NCBI RefSeq assembly: GCF_020400605.1
Contig: NZ_JAINRD010000017.1
Coordinates: 1-64,000, forward strand
Source of the DNA: Streptomyces aculeolatus
Lineage (GTDB): Bacteria > Actinomycetota > Actinomycetes > Streptomycetales > Streptomycetaceae
Direction of reading: 5' to 3'
DNA: 64,000 bases
Below, one piece after another: positions 24,215 to 32,588 of the stretch. The stretch's first letter is position 1. Every line of letters begins with the position of its first letter. Under the pieces are notes generated by a model that did no database searches, was not told the DNA's origin, and was given only the letters and a program-made list of their open reading frames with translations. Both the position numbers and the translations under genes were made by a program.

Positions 24215-24712
24215 ATGGCCACCAGCACCGGCGGCACCCCGCCGTCCGTACCGGACGAGCCCGCGCACCGGTTGCGCGGCGAGGTAGAGCGGTTACGCGA
24301 GGACGCGGCGCGGCAGCGGCGACTCGCCCACCGCAGAGCCGAGTTCTGGGCGAAGGCCGACATCGCGCTCGGCTTCCCCGCCGCCCTGCTCGCCGCGGTC
24401 TCCGGCGCCGCCGCGCTCGCGTCCGCGGACGCCCGGGTACCGGCGGCGCTGGGCACGCTGGTCTCGGCCGGGTTCGCGGCGGGGGCGGCGTTCCTGCGGA
24501 GCGAGCGGCGGCGGCTGGCGAACAAGTGGTCGCGGCAGGCGTGGGCGGCGATGGAGGCGAGGGCGGCCGTGCTGCTCGCGCAGGAGCGGATCGGCGCGGC
24601 GGAGCTGGCCGGGCTGTTCGAGCTGCGGCAGTCGGCGCTCGCGGCGTACGACGGCGACGAGAACCCCCGGCCGCCGGGCCCGCCGCCGCCCACGGTGCCG
24701 GGCCCGGCTTGA
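24215..24712 (+). CDS. Small two-helix membrane protein (SLATT-like), TTA codon
   Basis: 165 residues, ATG 24215. Helical charged N-terminus (EVERLREDAARQRRLAHRRA), two membrane segments (IALGFPAALLAAVSGAAALA and AALGTLVSAGFAAGAAFL), then a cytosolic helical tail with KWSRQAWAAMEARAAVLLAQ. This order resembles the SLATT/DUF4231-type membrane domains, some of which are effectors in nucleotide-signalling conflict systems, but no partner gene is adjacent. Leu27 is encoded by TTA (24293-24295), so expression may depend on the bldA tRNA. Confidence 0.65.
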   Translation: MATSTGGTPPSVPDEPAHRLRGEVERLREDAARQRRLAHRRAEFWAKADIALGFPAALLAAVSGAAALASADARVPAALGTLVSAGFAAGAAFLRSERRRLANKWSRQAWAAMEARAAVLLAQERIGAAELAGLFELRQSALAAYDGDENPRPPGPPPPTVPGPA

Positions 24713-24738
24713 TACGTAGGAGATTTCCTACGTATCAT
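24709..24738 (+). promoter_or_regulatory. Promoter and ArsR-type operator of the VOC operon
   Basis: -35 TTGATA (24709-24714), 18-bp spacer, -10 TATCAT (24733-24738), then 7 nt to the ATG. A perfect 11-bp inverted repeat GATACGTAGGA/TCCTACGTATC with a GATT centre (24711-24736) covers the promoter. It fits autoregulation by the ArsR protein coded second in the operon. Confidence 0.75.
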
Positions 24739-24745
24739 CGGCGCC

Positions 24746-25108
24746 ATGAACATCACCCATGCGCAGTTCGTGACCCTGCCCGTCGCCGACCAGGACCGGG
24801 CCAAGGCCTTCTACACCGGCGCCCTCGGCTTCGACGTCGTCGCCGACCGGCAGATGGGCCCGGTCCGCTGGCTCGCCGTCGCGCCCAGGGGCGCCCAGAC
24901 CCACTTCGTACTCGCCGCCGCCGAGCAGGGCTTCACCCCCGGCAGCGGGCACGGCACGGCGCTCGTCAGCGCCGACCTCGACGGCGACTGCGCCGCTCTG
25001 CGCGCCGCGGGCGCTAAGGTCGAGGGCCCGGACGACCGGCCGTGGGGCCGCCAGGCGACGCTGGAGGACCCCGACGGCAACCGGTTCATGCTCTCCGCCG
25101 AGGGCTGA
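24746..25108 (+). CDS. VOC-superfamily (glyoxalase/bleomycin-resistance fold) protein
   Basis: 120 residues, ATG 24746, leaderless start. Two beta-alpha-beta-beta-beta modules: the first opens HAQFVTLPVADQDRAKAFYT and ends with THFVLAAAEQ, the second with RQATLEDPDGNRFMLSAEG. The metal-ligand positions appear as H5, E about 53-54 and E about 117, although the first site is weak. Proteins of this size act as dioxygenase-like enzymes, isomerases or binding proteins for toxic compounds. It leads an operon with ArsR and SRPBCC genes, an arrangement usual for small stress-response units. Confidence 0.87.
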   Translation: MNITHAQFVTLPVADQDRAKAFYTGALGFDVVADRQMGPVRWLAVAPRGAQTHFVLAAAEQGFTPGSGHGTALVSADLDGDCAALRAAGAKVEGPDDRPWGRQATLEDPDGNRFMLSAEG

Positions 25109-25136
25109 CGCTCCGGGGAGAGAGGAGACGGCGGTC

Positions 25137-25589
25137 TTGCCTGCCACCCCGACGGCCGAGGACACCCGCGGCGAGGACCGCGTCTTCGGCGCGCTGTCGA
25201 GTCCCGTACGGCGCGAGGTGCTGCGGCTGCTGCGCGACGAGGGCCCCCAGCCCGTACAGCAGTTGGCGGCGCACTTCGACATGCGGCGGCCCAGCCTCTC
25301 GGAGCACCTGAAGGTGCTGCGGGAGGCCGGGCTGGTCAGCGAGGAGCGGGCCGGGCGGCAGCGGATCTACCGGCTGGAGGCGGCGCCGCTGACGGAGGTA
25401 CGGGACTGGCTGGGGCCGTACGAGCGGTTCTGGCGAGCGAAGCTGGCGGGGCTCGCGGAGGTACTGGACGACCTGCCGGAGGCGGACGGCGGCGGGGACC
25501 GTACGGGCCCCGCGGACTCCGTGGGCACTGCGGGCACCGCGGGTCCCGGGGACCGTGGGGACGGCGGCGGGGCCGGGACCGGGGCATGA
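25137..25589 (+). CDS. ArsR-family regulator
   Basis: 150 residues with a TTG start at 25137, 9 nt after GAGGAG. A winged helix occupies about residues 15-90: FGALSSPVRREVLRLLRDEG, then DMRRPSLSEHLKVLREAGLV and the wing RAGRQRIYRLEAAPL. No Cys pairs, so not a metal sensor; it belongs to the ArsR group paired with SRPBCC (AHSA1) proteins. The last 40 residues are Gly/Asp-rich and likely disordered. Its stop overlaps the next start (ATGA). The palindrome upstream of the first gene of the operon is its likely operator. Confidence 0.9.
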   Translation: MPATPTAEDTRGEDRVFGALSSPVRREVLRLLRDEGPQPVQQLAAHFDMRRPSLSEHLKVLREAGLVSEERAGRQRIYRLEAAPLTEVRDWLGPYERFWRAKLAGLAEVLDDLPEADGGGDRTGPADSVGTAGTAGPGDRGDGGGAGTGA

Positions 25590-26110
25590 GCGTCCCCGGC
25601 TTTCCCGAGCCCGCCGACCCCACCGAGATCCGGCTCGACGCCTTCCTCCCCCACCCGCCCCGCACGGTGTGGCGGGCCCTCACCGAGCCCGCGCTGCGCG
25701 CCCGCTGGCTCATGCCCGGCGACTTCCGCCTCGAAGTCGGCCACCGCACCACGATGCACGCGCTCCCCCGCCCCGGCACCGGCTTCTCGGGCACGGTGGC
25801 GGAGGAGGTCCTCGCGTACGAACCGGAGCGGATGCTCCGCGTCCGCTGGACCGACGCCGCGGGCGACGCGGAACCCGGCGGCGGGGCGGAGGCCGGCGGC
25901 CGCGGGACGGAACCCGGGGCCGCGGGCGGGGCGGCCGACTGGACGATCACCTGGACCCTCGTGCCCGAGGGCCGCGGCACCCGCCTCTTCCTCGTCCACG
26001 CGGGCTTCGACCCCGACGACCCGCTCCAGCGCCGGGCCCACCGGATCATGGGCGGCGGCTGGTCCTCGCAGGTGCTCCCGGCGCTGGCGGAGCTGCTGCG
26101 GGAACAGTGA
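25586..26110 (+). CDS. SRPBCC / AHSA1-type protein
   Basis: 174 residues, ATG 25586 overlapping the ArsR stop. The START/Bet v1-like fold is visible: an N-terminal strand EIRLDAFLPHPPRTVWRALT, then RARWLMPGDFRLEVGHRTTM, the acidic EEVLAYEPERMLRVRWTD and the C-terminal helix GGGWSSQVLPALAELLRE. A low-complexity Gly/Ala/Glu loop (about 95-115) is inserted before the last strands. These proteins bind hydrophobic ligands and often pair with ArsR regulators. The last 65 bp overlap the convergent P450/PEP-mutase gene. Confidence 0.88.
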   Translation: MSVPGFPEPADPTEIRLDAFLPHPPRTVWRALTEPALRARWLMPGDFRLEVGHRTTMHALPRPGTGFSGTVAEEVLAYEPERMLRVRWTDAAGDAEPGGGAEAGGRGTEPGAAGGAADWTITWTLVPEGRGTRLFLVHAGFDPDDPLQRRAHRIMGGGWSSQVLPALAELLREQ

Positions 26111-27653
26111 CGCCGGGCCCGGCCAGGGCCTGCACGTCCGCGTAGGAGAGGGCCGCGGGTGCCACCGGCAGGCCGTCGCGGACGGCGCTCGCGGCGGCCA
26201 CGGCCGCCGCCAGGGCGGCGCGGTAGAGCAGGGACCCGAGGCTGACCCTGCGTACGCCCAGCGCGGCCAGCTCCGCGAGGGTGGGTCCGGCCGGCGCGTA
26301 CAGGATGTTCAGCGGGACGGTGAGGGTCGCCGTCAGGGCGGCGATCCCGTCGGGGTCGGCCAGCCCTGGCACGAACACCCCGTCCGCACCGGCCTGTTCG
26401 TACACGGCGAGGCGCGCGGCGGTCTCGTCCGTGCGGCGGCCGAGCCAGTGGGTGTCGGTGCGGGCGTTCACGAACAGCGCGGGCACGGCGGCCCGGACCG
26501 CGGCGATCTTCGCGGCGTGCAGCTCCACCGGGGCGAGGGTGCCGTCCGTACGGCCGTCTTCGAGGTTGATCCCGGCGGCGCCCGCGTCGTACAGCGCGCG
26601 GGCGAGCCCGGCCACTTCCTCCGGGTCGTCGCTGAAACCGCCCTCGATGTCGACGGTGAACAGGAAGGAGCCCCCTCCGAGCCGGCGGGCCAGCGCCAGG
26701 GTCTCCCCGGCGGTCGCCGCCGCCCCGTCCGGCAGACCCGCCGCAGCGGCCACGCCGAGACTCGTGGTGCCGACCGCCCGGAAGCCCCGCGCCGCCAGCG
26801 CGGCCGCGGAGGCGTGGTCCCAGGCGTTGGGCAGCAGCAGCGGGGCCTCCTGGTCGTGGAGCCGGGCGAAGGGCGTCCGCGGGCGGCGGAGCAGGCCGTC
26901 GGCCAGGGCGAGGGCGTGCGCCCGGCCGGGGCAGACGCGCGGCGGTGCGCCGAAGGCGAGGGGCACGGGGTGCACGCGGTTGGCGGTCGCGAGGTCGAGG
27001 AGCACCACGTCGCCCTCGGCGATCTCCCGGCCGGCGACCCGGGTGGCGCGGGCGGCGACCCGGCGCATGGCCGCGACCGGCGGCGCCTCCCGGAGCAGCC
27101 GGGCCTGCGGTACGTCGCTGCCGGCCGCGGCCTCCACCAGCGCAGCCGTCGCCGCGCACGCCTGCACCAGCAGCCCGATGCGGTTCGCGGCGGCCTCCAG
27201 CGCCGCATCGTCGGCCGGCGGCGGCGCCAGCCGCGCCACCAGCCATTCCACCGCCTCGTCCGCGGCCGGGTCCGCGCCTCCGAAGTACGCGCCGGCCACC
27301 GCGGTCACCGCCTCCGCGACCGCCGCGGGCTCCGGCATCCCCAGCGCCTCGGCGAGGGTACGCACCACCCGTACCCGGACCTCCCCCTCCTCCCCTTCCT
27401 CTCCGTCCGGCCCCGCCGCAGCCGCCCGGCGGAGGGCGGCGGGCTCCAGCCGGGCCAGCTCGGCCTCCACCAGGGCGCGCCGCCGCCGGTGCGCCTCACC
27501 GGAGCTGAAGCGGGCCACGGTGGCGCGCAACCACACCACCCCGGCCCCCGCGCGGCCGCCGTCCGCGGCCGGCAGCTCCGGGACGAGCGCCGGATCGGCG
27601 AGCGCCGCCACGATGTCGGCGTAGCGGTCGAACTCGTGCGTCGTGTGCGTCAT
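26046..27653 (-). CDS. Fusion: degenerate P450-like domain plus ICL/PEP mutase domain
   Basis: 535 residues, ATG 27653. Residues about 1-255 resemble the C-terminal part of a cytochrome P450: an I-helix-like LLVQACAATAALVEA, a proline-rich LREAPPVAAMRRVA and the haem-ligand loop FGAPPRVCPGRAHALAL, but ExxR and the I-helix acid are missing and it is far too short. Residues about 260-500 are an isocitrate lyase/phosphoenolpyruvate mutase barrel with TVDIEGGFSDD, INLEDG and VNARTDTHWLG; it should cleave or rearrange a C-C or C-P bond in a 2-oxo acid with Mg. The reading frame is continuous. A -10 TAGCGT lies 7 nt before the ATG. Confidence 0.8.
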   Translation of the reverse strand: MTHTTHEFDRYADIVAALADPALVPELPAADGGRAGAGVVWLRATVARFSSGEAHRRRRALVEAELARLEPAALRRAAAAGPDGEEGEEGEVRVRVVRTLAEALGMPEPAAVAEAVTAVAGAYFGGADPAADEAVEWLVARLAPPPADDAALEAAANRIGLLVQACAATAALVEAAAGSDVPQARLLREAPPVAAMRRVAARATRVAGREIAEGDVVLLDLATANRVHPVPLAFGAPPRVCPGRAHALALADGLLRRPRTPFARLHDQEAPLLLPNAWDHASAAALAARGFRAVGTTSLGVAAAAGLPDGAAATAGETLALARRLGGGSFLFTVDIEGGFSDDPEEVAGLARALYDAGAAGINLEDGRTDGTLAPVELHAAKIAAVRAAVPALFVNARTDTHWLGRRTDETAARLAVYEQAGADGVFVPGLADPDGIAALTATLTVPLNILYAPAGPTLAELAALGVRRVSLGSLLYRAALAAAVAAASAVRDGLPVAPAALSYADVQALAGPGVTVPAAAPPAPGAPARTSRRP

Positions 27654-27660
27654 GGCCCCG

Positions 27661-27696
27661 ACGCTAGGTCCACAACGGTTCGGCGGTCCCCGAACC
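27661..27696. promoter_or_regulatory. Divergent promoter region with inverted repeat
   Basis: GGTTCGG-N6-CCGAACC (27677-27696) is a perfect dyad between the P450/PEP-mutase gene and the divergent ArsR-like gene. On the minus strand TAGCGT (27666-27661) precedes the left ATG by 7 nt. One operator could control both genes. Confidence 0.65.
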
Positions 27697-27718
27697 ATCC
27701 CTGCGCCATCATGGCCTC

Positions 27719-28393
27719 ATGCCTCCACTCGCCGAGACCGCCGGACTCCTCGCCGACCGCACCCGGGCCGCCTTCTGCCAGGCGCTGCTCGACGGCCGCG
27801 CCTGGACGGCGGGCGAGCTGGCCCGGCACGCGGGAGTGCGGCCCTCCACCGCCAGCGAGCAGCTCTCCCGGCTCATCGCGGGCGGGCTGCTGGCCGAGGA
27901 GCGCCAGGGCCGGCACCGCTACGTCCGGCTCGCCGGCCCGGAGGCGGCGGCCCTGATCGAAGCCGTCGCGTCGTACGCCCCGGGCGCCCCGCAGCCGCGG
28001 AACCTGCGCGAGTCGGTGCGGCTCAGCGCCGAGGGACGGGCCCGTACCTGCTACGACCATCTGGCGGGGCACCTGGGCGTGGCCCTGGCCGACGCGATGG
28101 TCGCCCGCGGCCTGGTCGCCACCGACGCGGGGCTCGCGGTCACGGCGGACGGCCGGGCATGGCTGGCCGACACCCTGGGCTACGAGCGGCCGCCGGGCTC
28201 CCGGCGGCCCCTCGTACGGGGGTGCCTGGACTGGACGGAGCGCCGGCCCCACCTGGCCGGGGCGCTGGGCGCGGCGCTGTGCGCCGCGGCGCTGGACCGG
28301 GGGTGGGTGCGGCGGGTCGGGTCCGGGCGGGCGGTGCGGGTGACGCGGCGGGGGGCCGAGGCGTTCAGGGAGCAGCTGGGCGCGGAGGTGTAG
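27719..28393 (+). CDS. ArsR-like winged-helix regulator with C-terminal domain
   Basis: 224 residues, ATG 27719. The N-terminal ArsR fold reads TRAAFCQALLDGRAWTAGEL, ARHAGVRPSTASEQLSRLIA and the wing QGRHRYVRLAGPE. The C-terminal half, with the conserved AEGRARTCYDHLAGHLGVAL and a CLDWTERRPHLAGALGAAL segment, is found in a Streptomyces group of single-gene regulators. It is divergent from the P450/PEP-mutase fusion with one shared palindrome, so that gene is the probable target. Confidence 0.88.
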   Translation: MPPLAETAGLLADRTRAAFCQALLDGRAWTAGELARHAGVRPSTASEQLSRLIAGGLLAEERQGRHRYVRLAGPEAAALIEAVASYAPGAPQPRNLRESVRLSAEGRARTCYDHLAGHLGVALADAMVARGLVATDAGLAVTADGRAWLADTLGYERPPGSRRPLVRGCLDWTERRPHLAGALGAALCAAALDRGWVRRVGSGRAVRVTRRGAEAFREQLGAEV

Positions 28394-28508
28394 CAGGCGG
28401 CACTGCTCACCCCGCGGCTGCGCGCCCCCGGCCGCTCACTTTTCTGCTCCTCTCCCTGCACTAGGCACTGCGCAGTTGCCCACCCGCGGCCGCTGACGCC
28501 GCGGCAGC

Positions 28509-30116
28509 TCACTCGCCGGCGCCCACCGAGGGCAGGTAGCGCGGCGCCCGCCAGGCGTCCAGCCGCCCCTCCACCGCCGCACCCAGCTCCAGCAGCTCGC
28601 CGTCCTGCCGGTCCCCGGCCATCAGCAGCAGCCCGACCGGCAGTTCACCGACGAACCCCGCCGGAACGGACAGCGACGGATACCCCGACACCGCGGCCGG
28701 CGTGGACGACGGGATCACGTCGTCGTCGCCGCGCGCGCAGTCCGACGTCCACGCGGGCGGGTTGGCCGGCGCGGCGATGGCGTCGAGCCGGTGGGCGGCC
28801 ATGGTCTCGTCGATGGAGCGCTGCGAGAGGTCGTTCAGCTCCGCGCGGATCGCCTGGTACGCCGGGTCGGTGGGCGGCGGCGCGGCGAGCGCCTCTTCGA
28901 ACAGCTCCTGGCCGGCGAAGCAGGTCTGCTCCTCGGGGTGCGTACGGTTGAACTCGATCAGCCCGGCGAGGTCCGCGGGCCCCTCGCGGGTGGCGAGGTA
29001 GGCGTCGATGTCCCGGTGGAACTCGGTCAGCAGCGCCGGGAACTCCAGCTCCCCGAGCCGGTCCTGATACGGCGGCGCCACCTCGACGACCACCGCGCCC
29101 GCGCGCCGCAGCTCCCGGGCCGTACGGGTCATCAGCGCGTCCACCTCGGGCCCGAGGACCGGCAGCCGCCACAGCCCGATGCGCTTGCCGCGGAGTTCGC
29201 CGGGGCGGGCGAGGGCCGCGTACGACGGGAGGGAGGTCCGTACGGACTCGTCCTCCGCGAGGGCGGCGAGGGTGAGCGCGGTGTCGGTGACGTTGCGGGC
29301 CATCGGGCCGGCGGTGTCCTGCTCGGCGGAGATGGGGACCACGCCGTCCTGGCTGACGACGCCGAGGCTCGGCTTGTGCCCGACCACGCCGCTCATCCCC
29401 GCCGGGCAGACGATGGAGCCGTCGGTCTCGGTGCCGATCGCGACCTGCGAGAGGGAGGCGGCGAGCGCGGCGGCCGAGCCGGAGGAGGAGCCGCAGGGGT
29501 TGCGGTCGAGGACGTACGGGTTGTGGGTCTGCCCGCCGACGGCCGACCAGCCGGAGGTCGGCTTGGCGGCGCGGAAGTTGGCCCACTCGGAGAGGTTGGC
29601 CTTGCCGAGGATCACGGCGCCCTCCTCGCGGAGGCGGGTGACGAGCGCGGCGTCGTCGGCGGGCGGCCGTCCGGCGAGGGCGAAGGAGCCGGCGGTGGTC
29701 GGCAGGTCGCGGGTGTCGATGTTGTCCTTGAGCAGGACGGGGATGCCGTCGAGAGGGCCGCGGGTCCGGCCGCGGCGGTGCCGGGCGTCGCTGGCGGCGG
29801 CCTGGCGGAGCGCCGTGGGGTCGGTGCGCAGGACGGAGTTGAGCTTGTGGTCGACGGCGTCGATGCGGCCGAGGTAGGCGCGGGTGAGGGCGGTGGCGGT
29901 GAGGGAGCCGCGGTGCATGCGGCGTTGCAGCTCGGGGATGGTGACGGTGTCGAGGTCGACCCCGAGCCGGGCTTCGGCGCCCGCCGCGGCGGCGGGACCG
30001 GGCGGGGCGGCGGCGTGGGCAGGCGGGGCGGACGTGCCGGGCAGGCCGGTGGACCCCGCGAGGAGGGCTCCGGCGGCGAGGACGGCGACGAGTGTGGCGG
30101 TGCTCCTGTTCCCCAT
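28509..30116 (-). CDS. Secreted amidase (amidase signature family)
   Basis: 535 residues from ATG 30116. A signal peptide is clear: MGNRSTATLVAVLAAGALLA then SAPPAHAAAP as cleavage site. The amidase signature core has the catalytic Lys in PVLLKDNIDT, the cis-Ser and Ser nucleophile in CGSSSGSAAALAAS, and GTETDGSIVCPAGMSGVVG. Such enzymes hydrolyse amides outside the cell, mostly of unknown substrate. It is convergent with the ArsR-like gene and followed upstream by an unrelated gene on the same strand. Confidence 0.92.
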   Translation of the reverse strand: MGNRSTATLVAVLAAGALLAGSTGLPGTSAPPAHAAAPPGPAAAAGAEARLGVDLDTVTIPELQRRMHRGSLTATALTRAYLGRIDAVDHKLNSVLRTDPTALRQAAASDARHRRGRTRGPLDGIPVLLKDNIDTRDLPTTAGSFALAGRPPADDAALVTRLREEGAVILGKANLSEWANFRAAKPTSGWSAVGGQTHNPYVLDRNPCGSSSGSAAALAASLSQVAIGTETDGSIVCPAGMSGVVGHKPSLGVVSQDGVVPISAEQDTAGPMARNVTDTALTLAALAEDESVRTSLPSYAALARPGELRGKRIGLWRLPVLGPEVDALMTRTARELRRAGAVVVEVAPPYQDRLGELEFPALLTEFHRDIDAYLATREGPADLAGLIEFNRTHPEEQTCFAGQELFEEALAAPPPTDPAYQAIRAELNDLSQRSIDETMAAHRLDAIAAPANPPAWTSDCARGDDDVIPSSTPAAVSGYPSLSVPAGFVGELPVGLLLMAGDRQDGELLELGAAVEGRLDAWRAPRYLPSVGAGE

Positions 30117-30293
30117 GGGGCTCAGCGCACTACAGCCCCGGGGGGAGCACAAGGGCGCGTGGCGGTATGTGCGGGGGGTGATGGGTGGGGGCGTTGGGGG
30201 TTGCGGGTGCCGGGGCCGGGGACCGGGGCGGATGCCGCCGGCCCCCGGGGCGGGTGCCCGGCCCCGGGGCCGGGGCGCGGCCGCGTTCCGCGG

Positions 30294-30965
30294 TTATGCG
30301 GTCGCCGTGCCCGCGACGGCCTCGACGGCCTCCAGCACCGGGGTGCCGCCGCCGACGAGTTCCAGCGTCAGCCCCGCTGTCCGCGGCTCGTCCAGGAGCG
30401 CGACCAGCACCGCAGCGACGTCGTCGCGCGCGACCTCGGAACGGCCCGTCCGCTCGGCGAGGTTGACCAGGCCGGTGCCGGCGTCGTTCATCAGCCGGCC
30501 GGGGCGCAGGATCGTCCAGTCGAGGCCGGCCCGGGCCCGTACGGCGTCGTCCGCGGCCGTCTTCGCCCGCAGGTACGCGGCGAAGACCGGGTCCGTGCCG
30601 GGCGGCGGCTCGCGGTCGGCGCCCATCGAGGAGACGACGACGAAGCGCCGCACCCCGGCGGCCTCCGCGGCGTCGGCGAAGAGCACGGCGGCGCCGCGGT
30701 CGACGGTGTCCTTGCGCGTCTCGCCGCTGCCGGGTCCCGCACCGGCGGCGAACACCGCGGCGTCGGCGCCTTCGAGATGCCGGGCGACCTCGTCGACGGC
30801 CGCGGACTCCAGGTCGCAGACGACGGGTTCGGCACCGGTGGCCCGCAGGTCGTCGGCTTGTTCCGGGCGGCGGATGAGGCCGGCGGCCTCGTCGCCCCGG
30901 GCGGCGAGCAGCCGCTCCAGCCGCAGGGCGATCTGACCGTGTCCTCCAGCGATGACGATGCGCAT
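30294..30965 (-). CDS. NAD(P)-binding protein, atypical SDR (NmrA/YwnB-like)
   Basis: 223 residues, ATG 30965. It begins with the Rossmann motif MRIVIAGGHGQIALRLERLL (GxxGxxA), then VCDLESAAVDEVARHLEGAD and RRFVVVSSMGADREP. It lacks the usual YxxxK pair but keeps a tyrosine in FAAYLRAKTAADDAV, as in atypical SDRs that sense or use NADPH. A -10 hexamer TACCGT lies exactly 7 nt before the start, so the mRNA is likely leaderless. Likely a small oxidoreductase or redox sensor. Confidence 0.87.
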   Translation of the reverse strand: MRIVIAGGHGQIALRLERLLAARGDEAAGLIRRPEQADDLRATGAEPVVCDLESAAVDEVARHLEGADAAVFAAGAGPGSGETRKDTVDRGAAVLFADAAEAAGVRRFVVVSSMGADREPPPGTDPVFAAYLRAKTAADDAVRARAGLDWTILRPGRLMNDAGTGLVNLAERTGRSEVARDDVAAVLVALLDEPRTAGLTLELVGGGTPVLEAVEAVAGTATA

Positions 30966-31182
30966 GGGACCGACGGTAACGCGTGACCGCGCAAGCCGCG
31001 CGTCATGCGGCGTACGCCGTACGGCACGCACCCCGCTGCACACTCAACAGAGCCACCCAGCAGAGCCCCTCACACCCGCCCAAGGGTATGCGCCTCCTCT
31101 GACAGCCCTGCCGGGCCGCGAGACGGTGAGCCCGCGGCAGTCGGCCGCCGCGCGAGAGCCGGCAGCCCTCAGCCCGTAGCCG

Positions 31183-32562
31183 TCAGCCCGCCGTACGCCG
31201 CAGGCCCTGCCGCGGCAGCGCCGGGTCCGCGGCGCCGGAGTCGCAGTACTCCCGTACCGCGCTCGTACGGGCCACCACCCGGCCGCGGTGGATCACGACC
31301 CGGCTGTACCCCAGCGACAGCGCATCCGCGACGGAGTCGCCCCGCACCGCCAGCAGTTCCGCCGGGAAACCCGCCTCCACCCGCACCTCCGGCAGCCCCA
31401 GCACCGCCCGTGCCTGCCCGGCCACCGCCTCGTACGCCGCCGCCGGGTCGGCCTCCCCGCTGGAGGCGAGGAGGTACGCGGACTGCAGGGGATCCCCGCG
31501 CCCCACGGGGTTCGCGGCGTCGCGTACGGCACCGCTCCCCGCCGCGACGCGCACACCGGCGGCGCGCAGCAGCCGCACGGGGGCGTACGCAAACGGCCGC
31601 GCCCCCGCACCGCGACCCGCACCACCCCGCCCCGGCCCCACCCCCCGCACCGCGCCGCAGTCGCCCTGCGGCAGACACACCACCCCCACCCCCGCACCCG
31701 CCAGCCGCTCCGCCACCCCCGCCGCCGTCTCGTACGGCACCCGCGCCAGCCCGCCGCACGGCCCGACGGCCACCCGGCACCGCAGCTCCCCCGCCACCGC
31801 CGCCACCCGGTCGAGCCGTGCGGGATCCGCACCGTCGCAGTGCAGATCGACCGCACACCCGTACTCCGCGGCCACCCGCAGCACGGCATCCGTGTGGCCC
31901 GCCGGATCCGGGTCCAGGTCCGGGCAGCCGCCGACCGCGGTGGCGCCCATGGCGACGGCGTCGTGGAGCAGCGCCCGGCCCCCGGCCCCCGCGGCGCCGG
32001 TCAGCACCGGGGCCGCGGCCACCACCGCGACGTCGGCGAGCCCCCGCAGCGCGGCACGGGCGGCGAGCACGGCGCGGAGGTGGTCGAGCCCGGCACCGCC
32101 GCCGATGCGTACGTGCGTGCGCAAGGTGGTGGCGCCGTGCCCGAGTTGGAGGAGGGCGGCCTCGACGGCGCGCCGCTGCACACCGGCAACGACAGCCTCG
32201 GAAGACCCGGGGGACCGGGAAGCCCCGGAAGACCCCGAGGACCCGGCAGAACCCGGAGAACCGCAAGTCCCCGCAGACCCGGAGCCTCGCGGGGACTCCC
32301 CCGTCAGCGCCGTGTCCAGGTGCGCGTGCGCCTCCACCGGCGCCGGCAGCAGCACATACCCCCCGAGATCCACCCGCGCCCCGCACCCGCCCTCCGGCCC
32401 AGCCAGGCTGCCCGCCGTCCCCACCGCCAGGATCCGCCCGCCCCCGAGGCGTACGTCCACCGTCCTGCCGTCGGCCAGCCGCGCACCGCACAGCACCGGT
32501 GCGCCCTCACCCCCCGCGGCGGACCCGTGCCGAGGCTGCTGCGGGGGGCTGCTGGCGGGCAT
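31183..32562 (-). CDS. Amidohydrolase (cytosine deaminase-like)
   Basis: 459 residues, ATG 32562 with AGGAG 4 nt upstream. The metal site starts with the VEAHAHLDTA (HxH) motif after a beta-sandwich opening (VDLGGYVLLPAPVEAHAH); a later His in VDLHCDGADPA and an Asp in the C-terminal part complete the site. Overall it is nearest to cytosine deaminase and related aminohydrolases, with an N-acyl or imidazolone-type substrate also possible. A Ser/Gly-rich stretch (about 88-120) is inserted right after the HxH motif. A 48% GC element lies just upstream. Confidence 0.85.
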   Translation of the reverse strand: MPASSPPQQPRHGSAAGGEGAPVLCGARLADGRTVDVRLGGGRILAVGTAGSLAGPEGGCGARVDLGGYVLLPAPVEAHAHLDTALTGESPRGSGSAGTCGSPGSAGSSGSSGASRSPGSSEAVVAGVQRRAVEAALLQLGHGATTLRTHVRIGGGAGLDHLRAVLAARAALRGLADVAVVAAAPVLTGAAGAGGRALLHDAVAMGATAVGGCPDLDPDPAGHTDAVLRVAAEYGCAVDLHCDGADPARLDRVAAVAGELRCRVAVGPCGGLARVPYETAAGVAERLAGAGVGVVCLPQGDCGAVRGVGPGRGGAGRGAGARPFAYAPVRLLRAAGVRVAAGSGAVRDAANPVGRGDPLQSAYLLASSGEADPAAAYEAVAGQARAVLGLPEVRVEAGFPAELLAVRGDSVADALSLGYSRVVIHRGRVVARTSAVREYCDSGAADPALPRQGLRRTAG

Positions 32563-32588
32563 GTGACTCCTGCGGGCAGGTCAGGGTA

